Positions 21,918-26,301 of a stretch of DNA of 26,301 nt are shown one piece after another. The stretch covers positions 1 through 26,301 of the forward strand of contig JBIKNH010000036.1 of the NCBI GenBank assembly GCA_044358815.1, in the 5' to 3' direction. This stretch comes from JBAXSK01 sp044358815 (GTDB lineage: Bacteria; Cyanobacteriota; Cyanobacteriia; Pseudanabaenales; Pseudanabaenaceae). Every line of letters begins with the position of its first letter. Position 1 is the first letter of the stretch. The notes under the pieces were generated by a model that was not told the DNA's origin, ran no database searches, and saw only the letters and a program-made list of their open reading frames with translations. A program made the translations under genes and the position numbers.

Positions 21918-22322
21918 CTACAGGTTGATACTAATGGCATTAACCGGACAAGCACTAATGCACTGTTCACACACCACACAACGGGACCGAGCAAAAGCCA
22001 ACTGGAAAGTATGGGGATCAATAGTCAAAGCCTCCGTAGGACAAACCCCCGTACACAAACCACAATCCACACAAACCATCTCATCGATCATGATTTCCCG
22101 TGCATGGAGCGACACCTCAATCTCCTGAGACCGCAACCAACCAATCGCCTCATCCAGTTGATCAATATCCCCCGACAACTCCAAAACCATTTTCCCCACC
22201 TTATTGGGAGCCACCTGTGCCCGAATAATATTCGCCGCCACATTAAAATCCTTCGCCAAACGATAGGTAATAGGCAAATTGATCGTGCGCTTGGGGAAAG
22301 TAAGATTAATCCGTTTTTTCAT
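21918..22322 (-). CDS. NIL domain / 2x[4Fe-4S] ferredoxin protein
   Basis: The 134 aa protein joins an N-terminal NIL domain (about 1-76; TFPKRTINLPITYRLAKDF, IDQLDEAIGWLRSQEIEV) to a bacterial-type ferredoxin. Cluster ligands are C84, C87, C90 and C94 (CVDCGLCTGVCP) and C115, C118, C121 and C125 (CVVCEQCISACP). The NIL domain is otherwise known from the C-terminus of methionine transporter ATPase MetN, where it senses methionine. A related NIL-ferredoxin takes part in homocysteine formation in methanogens. Whether this cyanobacterial protein does so is unknown. The start is ATG at 22322, followed by a lysine-rich MKKR. Its 5' leader (22339-22407) can fold into a three-way junction, and tRNA-Lys lies upstream on the same strand. 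Confidence 0.93.
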   Translation of the reverse strand: MKKRINLTFPKRTINLPITYRLAKDFNVAANIIRAQVAPNKVGKMVLELSGDIDQLDEAIGWLRSQEIEVSLHAREIMIDEMVCVDCGLCTGVCPTEALTIDPHTFQLAFARSRCVVCEQCISACPVNAISINL

Positions 22323-22338
22323 AGTTTTTGGCTAGTAG

Positions 22339-22407
22339 GCAAGAGTGCCGTCCTCTGTTTCTGAGTGACGGGATATGTGGACGTATCCATACCTGCATCG
22401 CTCTTGC
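22339..22407 (-). ncRNA. Candidate structured leader (three-way junction) of the NIL-ferredoxin gene
   Basis: A perfect outer helix of 7 bp (22339-22345 with 22401-22407, GCAAGAG/CTCTTGC) encloses two hairpins. One pairs CCGTCCTC (22348-22355) with GAGtGACGG (22363-22371): 8 bp with one bulge. The other pairs GATATG (22372-22377) with CGTATC (22382-22387). The element ends 17 nt before the ATG on the minus strand. It matches no riboswitch that I know. A dispersed palindromic repeat is an equal alternative. Confidence 0.4.
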
Positions 22408-22445
22408 ACTTACTTTTGGTTTGCTTATTTTCGGTTGGTTGTTTA

Positions 22446-22517
22446 TGGGTAAGCTGGGATTCGAACCCAGAACCAGCGGATTAAGAGTCCGATGCGCTAC
22501 CGTTGCGCCACTCACCC
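22446..22517 (-). tRNA. trnK-CTT: tRNA-Lys (anticodon CTT)
   Basis: On the minus strand a 72-nt cloverleaf is complete. The acceptor stem is GGGTGAG/CTTACCC with one G-U pair. The D arm is GCGC-AACGGTA-GCGC. The anticodon stem CGGA/TCCG carries the loop CTCTTAA with anticodon CTT, and the T arm is CTGGG-TTCGAAT-CCCAG. The discriminator is A. The 3' CCA is not encoded. It reads the lysine codon AAG. Confidence 0.97.
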
Positions 22518-23441
22518 TCTGCGGTCTCACATTCTCGCAAATCAATGGTCACTTTGACAAGACCCCAACCAAAAAAACTTGCAATCAATCTTTTTTGACC
22601 AAGTTTGATCGAGCTTTTGACTAGCCATCAATCCCCAATAATTAAGAAAAAACAATATATTGCCTAAAGCCCTTTACAAGGTCGAGTGTATAAGGGTATA
22701 TTTGTGAATAGTAATTGACTGGAACCGACGCTGACACTTGTAGTAGGAGAACAAGTTTTGGCAGAGCGAACAGAATAGATATTACAAAGGCTTATTGCCG
22801 GATCTTAAACCCACCTTGAAATACCTATGTAGAAATCTACGGTTAGGGGCATCTAACACGTATGACTTGCTAGAGCGGTCGTCGCTGGCTCAGTCGCGTT
22901 TTCTGTGGATTTTTACTTTATCAGGTCTAGTGTTACCCTAGTGTGGGTCTGAGCTACCTTGGGTTTGGTACTTTTTCAACTCTTGGTATAGTCGGTGTTT
23001 TTGGCTTACTCCAAAGATTGTTGTTGGTCTACTTGAGTGTAGCCTACGCTTCTTTTGATGGGTTTATTTGTTCTGCGATTTGTCCCTTGAATACTAGCAA
23101 CAAGTAGCTTGGTAGTGAAGCTGAGTGGTGATGGGAGAGGAAAGCCCATACTTGTTGCTGGCAGGTCTTCAGTAGCTAATGTGAATATGTTGGCGAGTTG
23201 GATTACATGAATTAGATTTCATGGACTGGAATGGTTCCGGCTTAGTATTCACTCCCTTTTGTTCCTTAGACTGCGGTGGGCTTGTCTCAATTATCAGTTT
23301 TCGACTTCAATCGTTGAGTGGAACTTGTTTTTAACTAGTCTATTTTGAACTAGTTTGTTATCAACGGTCGCTACTTAAATTTTTGGAGCCAAGGCTATAA
23401 ATTCTGTCTACTACAAAACTACCAAACGGAATTCTAAACAC
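22518..23441. other. 924-nt gene-free region between tRNA-Lys and the PEP-CTERM-like gene
   Basis: I find no ORF with coding character on either strand. The visible structure is the foldable element at 23094-23161 and a small hairpin CATGAA-TTAGAT-TTCATG at 23206-23223. The right end must carry the promoter of the secreted protein gene; TATAAA at 23396-23401 is a possible -10, without a good -35. The rest could be decayed mobile DNA or an unknown non-coding RNA locus. Confidence 0.5.
23094..23161 (+). ncRNA. Candidate structured RNA with long closing helix and two inner hairpins
   Basis: CTAGCAACAAGTA (23094-23106) pairs with TACTTGTTGCTGG (23149-23161) over 13 bp with one G-T. Inside are GCTT-N7-AAGC (23107-23121) and TGGG-N9-CCCA (23132-23148), giving a three-way junction. 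The second loop reads AGAGGAAAG, and the first loop is GGTAGTG. The closing helix is strong; the inner helices are short. It could be an RNA element or an inverted repeat of a small mobile element. Strand is arbitrary. Confidence 0.35.
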
Positions 23442-24140
23442 ATGAAAGTATTAAATGTTTTAGGTGCTACCGCATTAGTCGCTTCCACCTTTTCCTTAGC
23501 TGTTGCTCCTGAAGCACAGGCTGCCAGTATTTTTGCTCGCAACGGTCAGTTTAGTTTTACTGGTCCATGGCAGTTTGATTTCAACAGTTCCTATGGCGGT
23601 TATACCTCTGGTTTTGGTATTGGTCCCGCCACATCTCCAGCTAACGCACCCACGGTAATTGAAACTAACGGTAATGTACCTGGTACTTGCAGTTCTTGTT
23701 CTACTACCTATAACTTTGGTTCATCTGGTATTGCGCAGTTGTTCTTGGATTCCGCTGGCAAATCACGGATTTTCTCTGGCGTGAATGCTAGCTATGCCCA
23801 AACCCAGCCTACCTTGGGTAATGGTGATGGCTTCTTGATTTTAACCGCTGCTAACTATGCTGCGGATTCTGCGGTGGGTGGTTCCTATGTTAAGGCTAGT
23901 AGTGACCCTGCCTATGGCGGCAAGCTAGCTCAGATTGCCACAACCTACTTTAGCAATCCTTCTAATAGCAACGGTGTCATCATTGCGGTAAATGATCAGT
24001 TTACTGGTGACAGCGACTATCAAGACATGATTTTGACTGGTAAGGCTGTGCCTGTGCCTGCTCTGGTTCCTGGTTTGGCTTTGGCTGCGGCTTTCTTGGG
24101 CTATCGCAGCAAGCGTCAAAACAAGAGCACCAAGGCTTAG
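23442..24140 (+). CDS. Secreted protein with PEP-CTERM-like sorting tail, function unknown
   Basis: The 232 aa protein starts with a Sec signal peptide (KVLNVLGATALVASTFSLAV, likely cut after AQA near residue 27). It ends with VPVPALVPGLALAAAFLGYRSKRQ and a basic tail. The P-x-PA-x-xPGL motif, hydrophobic helix and basic end match the cyanobacterial variant of PEP-CTERM, recognised by exosortase in EPS-making bacteria. The mature part is rich in Gly, Ser, Asn, Thr and Ala, with a CSSC (TCSSCS) that may form a disulfide. It shows no domain I recognise. It probably goes to the cell surface or matrix. The ATG has no strong ribosome site (GGAATTC about 16 nt upstream). A strong terminator follows. 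The adjacent glycosyltransferase may be related in function, but I infer this only from proximity. Confidence 0.82.
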   Translation: MKVLNVLGATALVASTFSLAVAPEAQAASIFARNGQFSFTGPWQFDFNSSYGGYTSGFGIGPATSPANAPTVIETNGNVPGTCSSCSTTYNFGSSGIAQLFLDSAGKSRIFSGVNASYAQTQPTLGNGDGFLILTAANYAADSAVGGSYVKASSDPAYGGKLAQIATTYFSNPSNSNGVIIAVNDQFTGDSDYQDMILTGKAVPVPALVPGLALAAAFLGYRSKRQNKSTKA

Positions 24141-24449
24141 TTGACGGCTTATCTATCTTGCAACAATTTAGACTTGCAACGGTTTAGATCCTTCTTGAGC
24201 TAGTTGTTGCAGATGGGATATTGACTTTTGAGGAATGCACTTTTGAAATAGTCTTTCAATTAGTGGCATTCCATTCACCGAATGTGTTTAAAGCATTCGG
24301 TTTTTTTGTTGATTTTTATTATTTTTTTGATTCCTTCCACCATGATGGTTTAAGTCTGTAGCTAAAAAAGGCTTAAGGATTCGGGCTAGTTTTCTAACCT
24401 AGTTTGATTGTAATAAGTTAGTATTTGGGTTTTCCCGTGAGGAGCAGTC
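24141..24449. other. Intergenic region between the secreted protein gene and the glycosyltransferase
   Basis: This 309-bp gap contains the terminator at 24277-24307 in its middle. The promoter of the glycosyltransferase presumably lies between it and 24449; no clear hexamers are seen. A second small imperfect repeat, TTGCAAC(A/G)(A/G)TTTAGA, occurs twice at about 24159-24188. Confidence 0.5.
24277..24307 (+). terminator. Strong intrinsic terminator after the PEP-CTERM-like gene
   Basis: ACCGAATG (24277-24284) pairs perfectly with CATTCGGT (24294-24301) around a 9-nt loop and runs into TTTTTTTG. It lies about 137 nt beyond the stop. Confidence 0.92.
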
Positions 24450-25586
24450 ATGAAAGCATTATTAATGGGAACGAATTGGTTTCCAGAACAGGCGGGTGGA
24501 TTAGCGAAGGTATTCTATGACTGTGTGCAGTGTTTGCCCAAGGTGGGGGTAGAAGTCAAGGGTTTAGTGAATGGCTCCCTAGATTTGAGTCAAAAAACTG
24601 ACGGCGTGATTCATTCGTTCGGGGCGGCAAATCAACCGTTATGGCAACGGTGGTGGCGGGGACGGCGGTTAGCTCAAAAAGTCCAACAGGATTTCAAAGC
24701 GGATCTGGTGGCGAGTCATTTTGCTTTGTATGGTTTTCCTTTGCTAGGGGCACTGGGAGATATACCTCTGGTCACCCATTTCCAGGGACCTTGGGCATTG
24801 GAAAGTCAGATAGAAGGGGCGGGAAAAGTATCGGTATGGTTGAAAAAACAGATCGAGCTTTTGGTTTATCGGCAATCAACGGAATGTATAGTCTTATCAG
24901 AAGCGTTCCAGCGGATTTTACATCAGAACTATGGCGTGCCTGTTGACCGGATTAATATTGTGCCAGCGGGGGTGAATGAGGCGGATTTTGTGGTTACAGC
25001 GTCTCAGAGTCAAGCGAGGCAAGAACTAGGGTGGTCTGGGGATCGGTTTGTGGTGCTGACGGTGCGACGACTGGTGCAGCGTATGGGTTTAGAAAACTTA
25101 ATTTTGGCAATGGATCAGGTGCGGCGCGTCCATCCTGAGGTGTTGCTGCTGATTGCTGGTAAAGGACCAATCCAAGGACAGTTACAACAACGAGTTCAGG
25201 AGTTGGGCTTAGAGAACTGGGTCAAGTTTTTAGGATTTGTGCCGGATGCTCTTTTACCAACGGTATATCGTGGGGCAGACTGCTCGATTGTGCCGACGGT
25301 AGCCCTAGAAGGTTTTGGTCTAACTGTGATTGAGTCCTTGACGGTTGGTACTCCAGTTTTAGGTACACGGGTCGGAGGGATTCCAGAAATTTTAAGTCCC
25401 CTCAGTCAGGATTTATTGCTACCGGACTATACGCCGGATGGATTGGCACAGGGCTTGATCGAGGTATATCGTGGGGCACGGAAGTTACCGAGTATGACTG
25501 ACTGTCAAAACTATGTCCACCAAAACTATGGACTAGAGCGTGAAGTTTTGGGAATTAAGGCAGTTTATGAGAAGGCAATTCGTTAG
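24450..25586 (+). CDS. Glycosyltransferase family 4 protein
   Basis: A GT-B fold retaining glycosyltransferase of 378 aa. The N-terminal acceptor domain starts MKALLMGTNWFPEQAGGLAKV with the usual GG loop. The linker holds IVPAGVNEADF. The C-terminal nucleotide-sugar domain has VLTVRRLVQRMGLENLILAM, LLLIAGKGP and the E-x7-E motif EGFGLTVIE with E287 and E295, the residues that contact the donor sugar. VGGIPEIL follows. One deviation is RRLVQRMG where most relatives have GRLxxxKG or RRLVxRMG; the arginine form is common in a subgroup. Donor and acceptor cannot be told; wall, lipid or exopolysaccharide synthesis is likely. The ATG is preceded by GTGAGGAGCAGTC, a good ribosome binding site. A hairpin at 25700-25716 may end the transcript. 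Confidence 0.92.
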   Translation: MKALLMGTNWFPEQAGGLAKVFYDCVQCLPKVGVEVKGLVNGSLDLSQKTDGVIHSFGAANQPLWQRWWRGRRLAQKVQQDFKADLVASHFALYGFPLLGALGDIPLVTHFQGPWALESQIEGAGKVSVWLKKQIELLVYRQSTECIVLSEAFQRILHQNYGVPVDRINIVPAGVNEADFVVTASQSQARQELGWSGDRFVVLTVRRLVQRMGLENLILAMDQVRRVHPEVLLLIAGKGPIQGQLQQRVQELGLENWVKFLGFVPDALLPTVYRGADCSIVPTVALEGFGLTVIESLTVGTPVLGTRVGGIPEILSPLSQDLLLPDYTPDGLAQGLIEVYRGARKLPSMTDCQNYVHQNYGLEREVLGIKAVYEKAIR

Positions 25587-25699
25587 AAGTTATCGCGAAT
25601 GATCTGGAAGTTATATCGCGAATTGATGACATTAATCAGGAACCTGCTGATATTTTGGAATGTCAAATGGTCTCAATAGCATAACGTAGTTCCACTGGT

Positions 25700-25720
25700 T
25701 CCCCGCTAGTCGGGGATTTT
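25700..25720 (+). terminator. Small terminator-like hairpin after the glycosyltransferase
   Basis: TCCCCG (25700-25705) pairs with CGGGGA (25711-25716) around CTAGT and is followed by TTTT. It is 114 nt past the gene's stop. I checked it as a possible CRISPR repeat, but it occurs only once. Confidence 0.6.
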
Positions 25721-25779
25721 CATTCAAGAAATACAAGAAAGAATTACAGGGGCTAAAAAATTCGAGGGGGACAAGTCTG

Positions 25780-25816
25780 ATTTGACACTCCCTGCGAGTA
25801 AAGCAACCGGGATTCC
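25780..25816 (-). mobile_element. Candidate right end / omega-RNA 3' hairpin of the TnpB element
   Basis: On the minus strand, downstream of the tnpB frame, GGAATCCC is followed by a loop and GGGAGTGTCAAAT. The short CCC/GGG stem and the trailing GGGAGTGTCA lie where the right end of an IS200/IS605-type element and the end of its omega RNA are expected. The exact boundary is not fixed. Inference from position and pattern. Confidence 0.4.
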
Positions 25817-25822
25817 TGATTC

Positions 25823-25863
25823 AGCGCTTCGACAAGACTTCGGCGTGAGCTCAGTCGAACGCT
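25823..25863. repeat. Hairpin repeat AGCGCTTCGAC...GTCGAACGCT
   Basis: AGCGCTTCGAC (25823-25833) pairs with GTCGAACGCT (25854-25863): 10 bp with one bulged base and a 20-nt loop. The TTCGAC/GTCGAA-rich wording resembles a dispersed short repeat seen in several cyanobacterial genomes, as I remember it. It lies just behind the tnpB frame and may be part of the omega-RNA region. Confidence 0.55.
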
Positions 25864-25899
25864 CAGCGACCACGAGACAACTTACCAAGCAGACTTACA

Positions 25900-26301
25900 T
25901 CAACTTGGCATCAGGTCGAACTCTCCACAGGCGTGAATTTGGGTATGCCCTACCCTATTTAGACCAATAGCTAAGATATTCAGAGCCGCATTGTGATCAC
26001 GGTCTAATACAGTACCGCAATACAAACAGTGATGAGTACGCTCACTCAGTGTTTTGACAACTTGCTTACCGCAATTTGAGCAATTCTGACTCGTATAGTG
26101 AGGCGGTACAGCAACCGTGACCTTGCCAAACACCTTGCCAAAATATTCAACCCACTGCCGAAACATTGACCAGCTTGCATCACTAATCGACTTAGCTAAT
26201 ATAACGTGAGTTCGGTTTAAGAGTGAGAGGTTAAAGCCCAGTCCATAAGCAGAGAAGGCTTCTTTGGTTGATGACAATAAGCAATCAGCCCAGAGATGAT
26301 A
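25900..26301 (-). CDS. tnpB: RNA-guided nuclease TnpB (IS200/IS605 OrfB), C-terminal part, partial and probably defective
   Basis: The minus-strand frame is open to the window edge and ends at 25900. It contains LAKSISDASWSMFRQWVEYF, then GKVTVAVPPHYTSQNCSNCG, the second zinc-finger half HHCLYCG, and the RuvC-III motif DRDHNAALNI with its catalytic aspartate. This is the classic C-terminal half of TnpB, which uses an omega RNA to cut DNA. Just upstream, where the RuvC-II glutamate is expected in a VEDL-like motif a few residues before NLSLLNRT, the sequence reads AYGLGFNLSLLNRT, with no Glu or Asp. The tail also stops early (ACGEFDLMPS). In the next frame it continues DVSLLGKLSRGR, suggesting a one-base indel near the end. 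The copy is therefore likely inactive. The N-terminus lies outside the window. Confidence 0.85.
   Translation of the reverse strand, partial: YHLWADCLLSSTKEAFSAYGLGFNLSLLNRTHVILAKSISDASWSMFRQWVEYFGKVFGKVTVAVPPHYTSQNCSNCGKQVVKTLSERTHHCLYCGTVLDRDHNAALNILAIGLNRVGHTQIHACGEFDLMPS

Larger units (their letters stand above)
25587..25899. other. Intergenic region and TnpB-element right end
   Basis: This 313-bp gap lies between two genes whose 3' ends face each other. It contains a hairpin-terminator near 25700, the presumed end of the IS200/IS605-type element around 25780-25816, and a 10-bp hairpin repeat at 25823-25863. No ORF is convincing. Confidence 0.5.

Noticed and set aside
22306..22624. Open frames across the tRNA and leader hairpins
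   Set aside because: They read through a certain tRNA gene and palindromic DNA, a common cause of spurious ORFs.
23094..23161. RNase P RNA or tRNA-like molecule
   Set aside because: AGAGGAAAG and the GGTAGTG loop recall RNase P CR-I and a D arm, but the other conserved regions and an anticodon arm are missing.
25681..25760. Possible CRISPR repeat around TTCCCCGCTAGTCGGGGA
   Set aside because: The hairpin and a CRISPR-like wording are present, but the sequence occurs only once and no spacers or cas genes are in view. A terminator explains it better.

Overview
The window is a stretch of cyanobacterial chromosome. The complete circadian clock cluster kaiA-kaiB-kaiC fixes the phylum. It is supported by a Calvin-cycle type GAPDH (gap2), a high-light-inducible chlorophyll-binding protein with an HLR1 box, a groESL operon with CIRCE and K-box, a B12-dependent ribonucleotide reductase tail, and a secreted protein with a cyanobacterial PEP-CTERM-like tail. 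KaiA is full length (pseudo-receiver plus C-terminal domain). That argues against heterocystous Nostocales, where KaiA is usually short, but I cannot name a genus. Base composition is moderate. HIP1 octamers (GCGATCGC) are rare; I noticed two, near 4128 and 8930. Intergenic DNA is rich in CTAG/AGCT words and short tandem duplications.

Layout. 1-300: 3' end of nrdJ. 551-3439: nnr and a DUF362 protein on the minus strand. 3742-7939: fmt (+), gap2 (-) and ilvD (+), with clear terminators after gap2 and ilvD. 8140-13829: one co-directional minus-strand block, kaiA, kaiB, kaiC, groES, groEL. The groESL control region (K-box, then CIRCE) starts only 18 nt behind the kaiC stop, with no terminator visible between them. 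14132-17068: a large histidine kinase divergent from kaiA, carrying three degenerate receiver-like domains. 17199-17981: panB, followed convergently by a collapsed Uma2-type pseudogene. 18595-18939: the Hli protein with a perfect HLR1 box 133 nt upstream. 18940-19917: mostly non-coding, with a relic of an IS4-type transposase. 19918-20799: tandem PTPS/QueD protein, divergent from an SDR at 21035-21850. 21918-22517: NIL-ferredoxin and tRNA-Lys(CTT), minus strand, with a possible three-way-junction RNA between them. 22518-23441: a 924-nt gene-free region with another foldable element. 23442-25586: a PEP-CTERM-like secreted protein and a GT4 glycosyltransferase, each with its own terminator. 25780-26301: the 3' part of a TnpB-type element running off the window edge.

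Most genes are unrelated core metabolism (folate-dependent initiation, Calvin cycle, branched-chain amino acid and pantothenate synthesis, metabolite repair, pterins). The functional cluster is the clock operon, together with its chaperonin neighbour and the divergent kinase. I see no obviously new multi-gene system. The most interesting items are the kai-adjacent kinase with degenerate receivers, the kaiC-to-groES junction, repeats upstream of kaiBC, two candidate structured RNAs, a half-dead tandem PTPS enzyme, and small mobile-element and pseudogene relics. All family calls rest on reading motifs by eye; no database search was run.
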